Below are positions 10,528-18,513 of a DNA stretch of 64,000 nucleotides, piece after piece (the first letter of the stretch is position 1; every line of letters starts with the position of its first letter). The stretch is taken from NCBI RefSeq assembly GCF_003390925.1, contig NZ_QUBS01000088.1, positions 124,001-188,000 on the forward strand, read 5' to 3'. Origin of the DNA: Trinickia diaoshuihuensis. GTDB taxonomy: Bacteria; Pseudomonadota; Gammaproteobacteria; Burkholderiales; Burkholderiaceae. The position numbers were made by a program, and so were the translations under genes. The notes beneath the pieces were generated by a model, which ran no database searches, was not told where the DNA came from, and saw only the letters and a program-made list of their open reading frames with translations.

Positions 10528-12341
10528 AATGGCTCGCTGATGTCGAAACCAAGATCACGCGCAGCGATTTGATCGGCGCATCGCGCCTGCTCGATACCGA
10601 CCGCGCGATCAAATCAGGCAAGCCCCGTGCACTCGTTGCATGCAGCCGTCTGATGCTGCTACGCGGGCGGCTCCACGAAGCGCAAGATATGCTCGATCGC
10701 GCGCTCGATATCGAACCGGGCAACGTCGATGCACTCATCGAACGCGGACGTCTTTCCGTACGCATGGGGAACGACGAGCAAGCATGCGAGTGGTTTCTTC
10801 GCATCGGCTTCACGGGAACCCACGGCGATAGCTGGCTGATCGACTGGTTCGATGCTTCGCTGCGCCGCGGCCGTTTGGACGACGCGATCAATATCGCTGT
10901 CGTGCTGTGCCAACATTTCGCCGCGGATGCGCATAATTGGTTCAGGCTCGGGCTCGCGCAGCAAGCGGCGCGCCGCCACGCTCAGGCTCTCTCCGCCTAC
11001 GAGAAAGCGGCCGATATGAATCCGCGGTTGCCGATGCTGCGTAACAATTGGGGTGCGGCTTACCTCGAGTTGGGCCGGCACGACGAGGCGCGCAAGCTGC
11101 TCGAAACCACGATCGCGGAAGACCCCGACCATGCATTTGCGTGGACCAATCTCGCATCGGTGCTGCTCAAAACCGGACATATCGACGACAGCCTTGTCGC
11201 GGCCGAGCGGGCCTGCGCGCTCGCCCCGAACTATGTCACGGCGTTGCAGACGTATTCCTACGTGCTGCGTGAACGCGGCGAGTTCGGCGCGGCGCTCGCA
11301 ATCGCTCAGCGCGCGCTGAGCCTCGAGCCGAAAAACGCGTCCGTCGTCTGGACGGTCGCGATGCTGCAATTGCTGGCTGGCGATTACGAGAACGGTTGGC
11401 GAAATCACGAGGCGCGCTGGGCGGGCTCCCCCGAACTGCGCGACGTCAACCCGAACATCCCGGCTCCGCGCTGGAACGGCGAGCCGCTGGCGGGCAAAAC
11501 CCTCTTCGTCTGGGGCGAACAAGGCCACGGCGACGCACTGCAATTCGTGCGCTTCGTGCCGGCCGCCGCCGAATTCGTGAAGCAGCAAGGCGGCAAGCTC
11601 GTGTACTGCTGCTTCGACGCGCTGCATGCGCTATTTGTGCGCAGTCTCGGGAACGCTGTCGAAACAATCATCCCGCACGATCATCGCCCGTTGCCGGCGT
11701 TCGATTATCACCTGCCGATCGGCAGCCTGCCCTTCGTGCTGGGTGTTCGTCTCGCGAATCTACCGGGCACGCCGTATCTGAAAGCCGATCCGTCGAAAGC
11801 CGCGCGGTGGGGCGCAGCCCTTTCCGGTGAACGCAAATTGCGTGTCGGTATCGCGTGGAGCGGTAGCAAGACGCATCAACGCAATCCGCTGCGCTCAGTC
11901 AACCCGTTGAATTACGTCGAAGCGCTGGCTGGTATCGGGAATCTGACGTTCGTGAATTTGCAGATGGATGCGCCGGGTGATGTGCTGCGCTTGCAGAACG
12001 CCGGCATGCCGCTTCTCGATGCCACGCCTGATGTGTCCTCATTCGATGACACGGCAGCGGTCATTGCGAATCTCGATTTGGTCGTTACCGTCTGTACGTC
12101 GATTGCGCATCTTGCGGGCGGGCTCGGCGTGCCCACATGGGTACTGCTCGATGTGAACCCGCACTGGATTTGGATGACCGAACGCAAGGATAGTCCGTGG
12201 TATCCGAATACGCGCCTGTATCGGCAACCGGCCTATGGCGATTGGGCGCCTGTATTTGAAGCGCTGGCACGCGATCTGGCGGTGCTGGCGTTCGAGCGCG
12301 AGACGCAGCAACAGACCACAAACACTGGGAGCCTCCATTGA
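10524..12341 (+). CDS. TPR protein with C-terminal glycosyltransferase-9-like domain
   Basis: 605 residues. The N-terminal half carries TPR units (such as AQDMLDRALDIEPGNVDALI and DEARKLLETTIAEDPDHAFA). The C-terminal half (about 310-590) has the pattern seen in many TPR-glycosyltransferase fusions: PRWNGEPLAGKTLFVWGEQG, GDALQFVRF, VGIAWSGS, TSIAHLAGGLGVPTWVLL and DSPWYPNTRLYRQ. This GT-B domain is related to ADP-heptose-using family 9 enzymes. TPR arrays in such fusions typically hold protein acceptors, so O-linked modification of the neighbouring Ser/Thr-repeat adhesin is an attractive inference. Cytoplasmic, no signal. Overlaps the isomerase (ATGA) and the next gene (TTGA). Catalytic activity is not proven by sequence. 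Confidence 0.82.
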   Translation: MKWLADVETKITRSDLIGASRLLDTDRAIKSGKPRALVACSRLMLLRGRLHEAQDMLDRALDIEPGNVDALIERGRLSVRMGNDEQACEWFLRIGFTGTHGDSWLIDWFDASLRRGRLDDAINIAVVLCQHFAADAHNWFRLGLAQQAARRHAQALSAYEKAADMNPRLPMLRNNWGAAYLELGRHDEARKLLETTIAEDPDHAFAWTNLASVLLKTGHIDDSLVAAERACALAPNYVTALQTYSYVLRERGEFGAALAIAQRALSLEPKNASVVWTVAMLQLLAGDYENGWRNHEARWAGSPELRDVNPNIPAPRWNGEPLAGKTLFVWGEQGHGDALQFVRFVPAAAEFVKQQGGKLVYCCFDALHALFVRSLGNAVETIIPHDHRPLPAFDYHLPIGSLPFVLGVRLANLPGTPYLKADPSKAARWGAALSGERKLRVGIAWSGSKTHQRNPLRSVNPLNYVEALAGIGNLTFVNLQMDAPGDVLRLQNAGMPLLDATPDVSSFDDTAAVIANLDLVVTVCTSIAHLAGGLGVPTWVLLDVNPHWIWMTERKDSPWYPNTRLYRQPAYGDWAPVFEALARDLAVLAFERETQQQTTNTGSLH

Positions 12342-13333
12342 AAAGGATCGATCTTTCGGTCGCACTGAACGCATGCGCCGACGATATCGTTCGCCAAAAG
12401 CTCGCGCACAAGGTCGGGCTGTCGCCGCAGGCCATCGAACAGATACTGGCGTTCTCCGGTTCGATCGTGATTGCTGCGCTGGCGGCGCGCGCAGCGGAAG
12501 GTCGTGACGAAACTATCGCGGTATTCGGCGCGCTTATGTCACGCGACATCAATCCGCGTATTCGCGACGAGTGCGCCACGTCGGTCGCTTCAACCAGCAA
12601 ATTGAAGCAGCTTGAACACGCCGGGTTCACGCTCGTGGCACACGCGACCGGCAACGATGCAACGGAATTGAGCGATCACGTTGCGGCGCGTATCGCGGTT
12701 CCGGCGCAAGCCACGTGCGCTCTCACCTGCATCTGTGCGGCGATCGTCGGTGGACTTATCAAGCATCACATGCTGATCGAGCAAGCGGACGTATCCGAAT
12801 TGCCGGGATTGTTAGCCGGGCAGCTCGCCATGGTCGCCGATCACCTGAACGCAGGTTCGATAGACGTGCTCGGCTACCTGCAAGCCGATGTGAACGCGTT
12901 CGTTGACCAAATATCGGTGCGCCTCGCGTCGGTCGCGGCCGATTTCGAACCGGTGCGCCCTCGCATGGGGGATGTGGCCAAGCCGGCGCAGGAACCGATG
13001 GAGCCGCAGCGACAAATCCCGGCGCACAGCCGCTACGAAATCGGCAAGGTGTTCGTCAACGACGTGCGATTCACGAGCGCGATGCGGCCGTCGCAACTCG
13101 GGCCGACCGGCCCTGTGACAAAGCGCGAAAAGCCACGTTCTCGCCGCACGTGGAAAGTGTTCTCGCTGACAACGGCGACGGTTCTGATCGCGGTTTTCGC
13201 GTGGGCGAAAATCTATCACTGGCCGGAGTTGCAGTCGGCGTTTGCGCAGGCGGCGGGATCGCATAACAGATCGACCAGCTTCGTATCGGGTGTTATTTCC
13301 AAGCCCGACATGAAGACGGCCAGCACCAAGTAA
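12338..13333 (+). CDS. DUF937-like protein with single C-terminal membrane segment
   Basis: 331 residues from a TTG start that overlaps the TPR stop codon, with GGGAG 6 bases upstream; translational coupling is likely. The N-terminal half resembles the DUF937/YidB type (DIVRQKLAHKVGLSPQAIEQ, then Ala/Gly-rich helices). A proline-rich linker lies near 225-240. A basic patch (KREKPRSRR) precedes one hydrophobic helix (about 275-292, FSLTTATVLIAVFAWA), and the last 40 residues would face the other side of the membrane. It is the last gene before the terminator, so it belongs to the adhesin-associated operon. A membrane scaffold for the cytoplasmic modifiers is possible; function unknown. Confidence 0.6.
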   Translation: MKRIDLSVALNACADDIVRQKLAHKVGLSPQAIEQILAFSGSIVIAALAARAAEGRDETIAVFGALMSRDINPRIRDECATSVASTSKLKQLEHAGFTLVAHATGNDATELSDHVAARIAVPAQATCALTCICAAIVGGLIKHHMLIEQADVSELPGLLAGQLAMVADHLNAGSIDVLGYLQADVNAFVDQISVRLASVAADFEPVRPRMGDVAKPAQEPMEPQRQIPAHSRYEIGKVFVNDVRFTSAMRPSQLGPTGPVTKREKPRSRRTWKVFSLTTATVLIAVFAWAKIYHWPELQSAFAQAAGSHNRSTSFVSGVISKPDMKTASTK

Positions 13334-13360
13334 TTCCCACGTATTTTTATTGTCCCGCTT

Positions 13361-13374
13361 CACTCAATTGAGTG
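13361..13374. promoter_or_regulatory. 14-bp palindrome CACTCAATTGAGTG
   Basis: Perfect palindrome 28 bases behind the last gene of the adhesin-associated operon. It contains the same ACTCAA/TTGAGT half-sites that cluster in the promoter region at the operon's other end (6057-6162). It may be a protein site or part of a 3' RNA structure. Confidence 0.4.
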
Positions 13375-13419
13375 TTGCCATTATGTCCCGGCATTCTCTT
13401 CAAGGCCGGGGCATTTCAG

Positions 13420-13457
13420 CCGGCGAGGGTACCCCTGCCTCGCCGGTTCTTTTTTCT
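13420..13457 (+). terminator. Intrinsic terminator of the DUF2827-TPR operon
   Basis: Perfect 9-bp stem CCGGCGAGG / CCTCGCCGG (13420-13428 with 13438-13446), a 9-base loop, then TTCTTTTTT. A second hairpin (CCCGGC / GCCGGG, 13387-13410) lies just upstream. It closes the operon immediately before yccF. Confidence 0.9.
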
Positions 13458-13481
13458 CGTTGTCACGGAAGGATATTTATC

Positions 13482-13961
13482 GTGCGCAGAGTCGGCAACG
13501 TGATCTGGTTTCTGTTTCTAGGCGGGTTCTGGGCATGGGCATCGTGGCTCGCCGTCTCGCTGCTGTGCTTCGTCTCGATCATCGGCTCCCCATGGGGTCA
13601 CGCGTGTTTGGACGTCGCCGAATTCTCGGCGTCTCCCTTTGGGCGCGAGGCAATCGACAGACAGCGGCTCGCGCCGCGCGCGGACATCGGCACATTTGAG
13701 TTCGGCGCACTGGGACACACTCTTTGGTTCCTGTTACTCGGTTTGTGGCTCGCGTTGGCTCACCTCGCGGCCGGCCTTGTATGCTGCGCCACATTCATCG
13801 GTATCCCCTTTGGATACCAGCATTTCAAGCTGGCGCTCCTGGCGATTTGCCCCATCGGCAAAACCATCGTGCCGTACGAGATTGGCGATCAAGTGCGCAG
13901 GCGCGAATACAGCGCGGCGCTCAACCGATTCCGCGCAAATCATTTGCTCGAGGTTAAGTAG
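13482..13961 (+). CDS. yccF: YccF family inner-membrane protein
   Basis: 159 residues from GTG 13482 (GGAAGGAT 7 bases upstream). Longer readings upstream would run through the terminator, so this start is preferred. The protein has the two-block YccF pattern: VIWFLFLGGFWAW with SIIGSPWG in the first half, and LWFLLLGLWLALAHL with TFIGIPFGYQHFKLA in the second, each a pair of membrane helices, ending PIGKTIVP. Cytoplasmic-membrane protein of unknown molecular function. It follows the adhesin locus but is separated by its terminator. Confidence 0.88.
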   Translation: MRRVGNVIWFLFLGGFWAWASWLAVSLLCFVSIIGSPWGHACLDVAEFSASPFGREAIDRQRLAPRADIGTFEFGALGHTLWFLLLGLWLALAHLAAGLVCCATFIGIPFGYQHFKLALLAICPIGKTIVPYEIGDQVRRREYSAALNRFRANHLLEVK

Positions 13962-14053
13962 TTAAACGCTTTCAGCGAGCCACCGCGCCGATAAAGTGCA
14001 GGTTCATGTTGCCGCGGCAAGTAGTGCCAGCCGGTTGACGGCCGGCCCCGTCG

Positions 14054-15004
14054 TCAATGCGACGCAATATACGACTTCACCGCCGCGAGCCCATCCTTGC
14101 CGTCGAACGTCGTCACACCCGCGAGCCACTTCTCGAGCACCTGCGGATTGCTCTTCAACCAAGCGGCCGCCGCCTTGTTCGGGTCTTGCTTGTCCATGAT
14201 CGGCACCATCACGTGGTTTTCGATATCCGTCGTGAAGTGCAGGTTCGACACGAGCTTGGCCGCGTTCGGACAACGCGTCGCATAGTCGGGCGGCGTGGCG
14301 GTAAAGACCTTCGCCTCGCCGTAGTTCGGCCCGAATACCGCATCGCCGCCGTTCAGATAGTCGATCTTCATCTGTACGTTCATCGGATGCGGCTCCCAAC
14401 CGAGGAACACGATCCATTGCTTCTCGCGAATCGCTTTATTCACTTGCACGAGCATGCCCGCCTCGCTCGACTCCACGAGCTTGAACTTGCCCAGCCCAAA
14501 CTGATTGCCGTCGATCATCTTCTTGATCAGCGCATTGCCGTCGTTGCCGGGCTCGATACCGTAAATGCGCCCGCCGAGCTTATCGGCGTACTTCTGAATA
14601 TCGGCGAACGACTTGAGGCCGCCGTTATAGACGTAATCGGGCACGGCTAGCGTGTATTTGGCGCCGGTCAGGTTCGGCGCGCTCAACACTTCGATCTGCT
14701 TGGATTTGACGAACGGCTCGATCATCGGATCCATCGTCGGCGACCAGTAACCGAGAAACACGTCGATCTGTTTGCTCTTGATGCCCGCGAACGTGATCGG
14801 CACCGAGGCGATCGTCTTCGTCGGGATATAGCCGAGCCCTTCGAAAACCGCGGAAGCCAATCCCGTCGTGGCCGCGATATCGGTCCAGCCCACGTCCGCG
14901 AAGCGGACATTGCGGCACACGGCCGAATCCGCGGCATACGCGCTCGTCGAGACGATGGCGGCCGCAGCCAGGGCCCAGCCGGCTTTCATGAAGCGTTGGT
15001 TCAT
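14054..15004 (-). CDS. choX: Choline/betaine ABC transporter substrate-binding protein (ChoX-like)
   Basis: 316 residues. Start at 15004 chosen for GAGGAGA upstream and a signal peptide (MKAGWALAAAAIVSTSAYA). Periplasmic type II binding protein (OpuAC fold). Aromatic residues expected for a quaternary-ammonium box are present: GWTD, GYWSPTMDP, PDYVY and FLGWEPHPMN. It lies 93 bp downstream of the GlxA-type regulator, which separates it from choW and choV. With those genes it would import choline or related methylated amines for osmoprotection or catabolism. Glycine betaine or carnitine are alternatives. Confidence 0.86.
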   Translation of the reverse strand: MNQRFMKAGWALAAAAIVSTSAYAADSAVCRNVRFADVGWTDIAATTGLASAVFEGLGYIPTKTIASVPITFAGIKSKQIDVFLGYWSPTMDPMIEPFVKSKQIEVLSAPNLTGAKYTLAVPDYVYNGGLKSFADIQKYADKLGGRIYGIEPGNDGNALIKKMIDGNQFGLGKFKLVESSEAGMLVQVNKAIREKQWIVFLGWEPHPMNVQMKIDYLNGGDAVFGPNYGEAKVFTATPPDYATRCPNAAKLVSNLHFTTDIENHVMVPIMDKQDPNKAAAAWLKSNPQVLEKWLAGVTTFDGKDGLAAVKSYIASH

Positions 15005-15097
15005 TAGACTCTCCTCAATCGCACAATTATGTCGGCTCATCGCCGCTTTCAAAAACACTTCGACGGATTGAAATAACGCCCTAACACCGGCGCCTCA

Positions 15098-16084
15098 TCA
15101 ATTCACTTGCCGCCGTTCCCGGCTCGGTGCATAGCCGAATTGCGCCCGGTATGCTTTGCTGAAGTGACAGGCCGATTGGAACCCGCATACCGTGGTCACC
15201 CGAGCGATCGATGCGTCGGTCGTGCGCAGCAAATCGCGCGCGCGCCGCAGGCGCAGCGATAGGTAGTAATGCGTCGGCGAAACGTCGAGGTACACCTTGA
15301 ACATGCGCTGCAAGTGCCGCTGCGAAAGCCTCACGAGCCGCGCGAGTTCCTCCAGCGAAAGCGGCTCTTCGATGTTCGCCTCCATGAGCCGGACGACTTC
15401 GATGAGCTCCGCGCGCGAGAAGCCGATGCGGGCATCGACGGGAATCGGTTGATGATCGTTGGCGCTGCGAATGCGCTCCAGGATGAATTGCGCCGATACC
15501 TGCGCCGCAAGGTCACGGCCCAGCCGCTCGCCCACGAGATGCAACATCAAATCGAGCGGCGCCGTGCCGCCCGTGCAGGTCAAGCGGTCGCGATCGATGA
15601 CGAATAGCTCGTCGCGGAACTTCACGCGAGGAAACTCGTTGTGCAGCGAGGACATATCCTCCCAATGCACGGTGCAACGATAGTCGTCGAGCAAGCCCGC
15701 GCTCATCAGCGCATAGGCCCCCGTGCAAATCGCGCCCAGCGGCACGCCGCGCGCCCCCAAATCGGCCAACAGCGCTTTCACGCGCGTATCCACCGCGCTG
15801 CGGATCTGCGTGCCGCCGCAGACGATCAGCACGTCGGGAATACCGGCCTCCTCGAGCGTGCGCGTCGGCGTGACGGTGACGCCGTTGCTGGCGCGCACCG
15901 GCACGCCGTCGGCCGAAACCACCGACCACCGGTAGTGCGTGCCGCGCGAGACGTAGTTCGTCATCCGCAACACCTCGACGGCGCTCGTGAACGCGATCAT
16001 CGAAAAATTTGGCAGCGTCAGAAACCCGAAATGCACGGGCATCGACTCCACGGGTTCAGGCTGCATCACGGTGGCCGGCGTCAT
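15098..16084 (-). CDS. GlxA-family AraC-type regulator (GbdR-like)
   Basis: 328 residues. The N-terminal DJ-1/PfpI-like domain (about 18-190) has the GAICTGAYALMSAGLL loop. The C-terminal AraC-type double helix-turn-helix (about 220-320) shows LARLVRLSQRHLQRMF and CGFQSACHFSKAYRAQFG. This architecture matches GbdR/CdhR regulators of betaine and carnitine catabolism. It sits 15 bp after choW and before choX, supporting regulation of choline-type uptake. Which ligand it senses cannot be read from sequence. Confidence 0.88.
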   Translation of the reverse strand: MTPATVMQPEPVESMPVHFGFLTLPNFSMIAFTSAVEVLRMTNYVSRGTHYRWSVVSADGVPVRASNGVTVTPTRTLEEAGIPDVLIVCGGTQIRSAVDTRVKALLADLGARGVPLGAICTGAYALMSAGLLDDYRCTVHWEDMSSLHNEFPRVKFRDELFVIDRDRLTCTGGTAPLDLMLHLVGERLGRDLAAQVSAQFILERIRSANDHQPIPVDARIGFSRAELIEVVRLMEANIEEPLSLEELARLVRLSQRHLQRMFKVYLDVSPTHYYLSLRLRRARDLLRTTDASIARVTTVCGFQSACHFSKAYRAQFGYAPSRERRQVN

Positions 16085-16099
16085 GCTTGCCCCTCCCCC

Positions 16100-17008
16100 T
16101 CAGCTTTGCGTGATCGGTTGCTGTGCACCCGCGCGCAATCGCATCACGCTGCGCAGACCTTTGAAGCGCGGTGCGGCCGCGGTGCCGGGCATGCGGCCGA
16201 AGCTCTCCGTGATACGGTCCAAGATGATCGCCAGCAGCACGACCGACAGTCCGCTTTCGAAACCGAGGCCGATATCGAGGCGCTGAATACTCGCAAGCAC
16301 GTCGTTGCCGAGTCCGCCCGCACCGACCATCGACGCGATGATCACCATCGAAAGCGCCATCATGATCGTTTGATTCACGCCCTGCATGATCGAGGGCAAC
16401 GCGTTCGGAAACTGAACCTTGTAAAGCAACTGCCAGGGCGTACAACCGAATGCCTGCCCCGCCTCGACGATTTCTCGGTTGACATGGCGAATGCCGAGAC
16501 TCGTCAGGCGCACCGCGGGCGGCATCGCGAATATGACCGTCGACAGGATCCCCGGCACGCGTCCCAGCCCGAACAGCATGGCGGCCGGAATCAGATAAAC
16601 GAAGGCCGGCATCGTCTGCATCAAATCGAGGATCGGCCGCACGACCATGGCCACGTGCTTATCCTTGGCCGTCCAAATGCCCAGCGGAATGCCGAAGACG
16701 AGGCTAATCAGCGTCGAGGAGAACGTGAGCCCCAACGTGATCACGGTCTGATCCCAGAAACCGGTGGCATAGATCAGGAGCAGCGAGAGCGTCGTGAACA
16801 GCGCGAATCGCCAGCCGATGCGCCATAGGCCGATGCCGACGAACAACGCCATCAGGGCCCACATCGGGATGGCTTGCAAGCCGTGTTCGACGAGGCCGGC
16901 GATAGTGTCGATCGCACGCCCGATCATGTCGAACGTATGGCTGTCGTGATCGAGCAGGTAGTGGACGGATTGATCGACCCAACTGCCGAGCGGAATGAGT
17001 TCAGACAT
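16100..17008 (-). CDS. choW: Choline/betaine ABC transporter permease (ChoW/ProW-like)
   Basis: 302 residues, inner-membrane permease with several hydrophobic helices (WALMALFVGIGLW, FALFTTLSLLLIYATGF, TLGLTFSSTLISLVFGIPLG). The EAA-type coupling loop reads EIVEAGQAFGCTPWQLLYKV, followed by QFPNALPSIMQG. The start overlaps the end of choV by 8 bases, so the two are translated together. It forms the membrane channel between ChoX and ChoV. Confidence 0.9.
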   Translation of the reverse strand: MSELIPLGSWVDQSVHYLLDHDSHTFDMIGRAIDTIAGLVEHGLQAIPMWALMALFVGIGLWRIGWRFALFTTLSLLLIYATGFWDQTVITLGLTFSSTLISLVFGIPLGIWTAKDKHVAMVVRPILDLMQTMPAFVYLIPAAMLFGLGRVPGILSTVIFAMPPAVRLTSLGIRHVNREIVEAGQAFGCTPWQLLYKVQFPNALPSIMQGVNQTIMMALSMVIIASMVGAGGLGNDVLASIQRLDIGLGFESGLSVVLLAIILDRITESFGRMPGTAAAPRFKGLRSVMRLRAGAQQPITQS

Positions 17009-18170
17009 GGGAGCCTCTCGTACGCGTGATGGCTTTCAGAACGACGGCGCGATCGACCGAGCCGCAATAACAACCGTCGTCGTCGACGACCGGAAGCGCG
17101 CGCGTGTGCGCGACGACGCGCGAGACGACATGCTCGAGCGTCGCGCTGCGCGCGATGCATTCGACTTGCGCGACCGGCGGCGATGGCTGGCCCAGTGCGT
17201 CACGTGTGACGAAACCGCGAATCTTGCGCTCGCCGTCGAGCACGAATGCATAGTCGGCACTGCCGTTCAGCGATGCGGCTACGCCCGCCGCATCGAGCTG
17301 GCGCACGAGCGGCACGGCATCGGTCTGCATGAGATCCCCGGCCGTCAGATACCGGCTCGTATCGACGCCTTCGAAAAACGCTCGGACGTAATCGTTCGAC
17401 GGGCGGCTGATGATCTCTTGCGGCGTGCCGAGCTGGACGAGGCACCCACCTTCCATGATCGCGATGCGGTTGCCGATCCGCAGCGCTTCTTCCAGATCGT
17501 GCGAGACGAACATGATCGTGCGGCGCTGCTCCTTTTGCAGTTGCAGCAACACGTTTTGCATCTCCTTGCGCTTGAGCGGATCGAGCGCGGAGAACGCTTC
17601 GTCCATGATCATCAGCGAAGGGTTCACGGCCAGCGCCCGTGCCAGGCCGACGCGCTGCTGCATGCCGCCCGACAGTTCCGCGGGCAGCTTGTGCGCGAAC
17701 GGCGCCAAGCCCACCTGCTCGAGTACCGTCATGGCGCGGGCCTCTCGCGCCTTGCGGGCGACGCCGGCCACCTCGAGGCCGAAGGCGGCGTTCGAAAGAA
17801 CGCTGCGCTGCGGCATCAGCGCGAACGATTGGAATACCATGCTCATATCGGTCCGCCGCAGCGCGGTCAGATCGCTGCGGCGCGCCGCGACGATGTCGCG
17901 CCCGTCGATCAGCACTTTGCCGGCCGTCGGATCGACGAGCCGATTGATCAGGCGAATCAACGTCGATTTGCCGGAGCCCGAAAGCCCCATCAAGACGAAT
18001 ATTTCGCCTTCCTGAACATCGAACGACACGTCGTGCACGCCGACGACCTGCCCTGTACGAGCGAAGATCTCGTCTTTCGTCGCGCCGGCCGCCAACATGT
18101 CGAGCGCTTGCTTGGGGTTGGTGCCGAACACCTTGCACAGCCCCTGCACCATCACCTTCGGTGAACTCAT
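17001..18170 (-). CDS. choV: Choline/betaine ABC transporter ATP-binding protein with CBS domains (ChoV/ProV-like)
   Basis: 389 residues. Start at 18170 chosen for AAGGAGA upstream; the frame stays open further upstream but that part has no family similarity. Walker A GLSGSGKST (about 62-70), signature LSGGMQQRVGLARAL, Walker B LMIMDEAFSALD, switch His in VSHDLEE. The C-terminal 110 residues form a CBS pair (DYAFVLDGERKIRGFVT, ALPVVDDDGCYCGSVDR), which in ProV/OpuA-type ATPases gates transport by ionic strength. First gene of choV-choW-regulator-choX. Confidence 0.92.
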   Translation of the reverse strand: MSSPKVMVQGLCKVFGTNPKQALDMLAAGATKDEIFARTGQVVGVHDVSFDVQEGEIFVLMGLSGSGKSTLIRLINRLVDPTAGKVLIDGRDIVAARRSDLTALRRTDMSMVFQSFALMPQRSVLSNAAFGLEVAGVARKAREARAMTVLEQVGLAPFAHKLPAELSGGMQQRVGLARALAVNPSLMIMDEAFSALDPLKRKEMQNVLLQLQKEQRRTIMFVSHDLEEALRIGNRIAIMEGGCLVQLGTPQEIISRPSNDYVRAFFEGVDTSRYLTAGDLMQTDAVPLVRQLDAAGVAASLNGSADYAFVLDGERKIRGFVTRDALGQPSPPVAQVECIARSATLEHVVSRVVAHTRALPVVDDDGCYCGSVDRAVVLKAITRTRGSHV

Positions 18171-18513
18171 CTCTTCCGTCTCCTTGCGGCAGGCCGACGC
18201 CTGCACAGTCTGCCTACATGGTTGCCAGAAAAATCCCGGTGCAGCCGACGAATTCCGACGCACGCTTGCGAAAAAGCGACACGGGCACCGCCGCCTCCCG
18301 GCGCGCGATGCGCGCCGAGCGCCGTAGGATAAGGCCGGGCGCCTCCAATGCAATCCCCGCATGCGTGACGCATGTCGGGAAACGACAGATTCGCGTCCGA
18401 AAACGCGTGCGCACCGCGCATATCGGCTGGCAATACTCAGCCCAACCGGATCCACACCCGATTGGAATCCGGGCCGGCACGACAGACCGATTACAACGAC
18501 GACGGAGCGCACC

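Noticed and set aside
13350-13481. Upstream extension of yccF
   Set aside because: It would translate through the intrinsic terminator at 13420-13457; GTG 13482 has a good ribosome site and matches the family start.
13962-14053. GCCGG / CCGGC hairpin between the convergent yccF and choX genes
   Set aside because: A 5-bp stem is common by chance at this base composition and no T tract follows.
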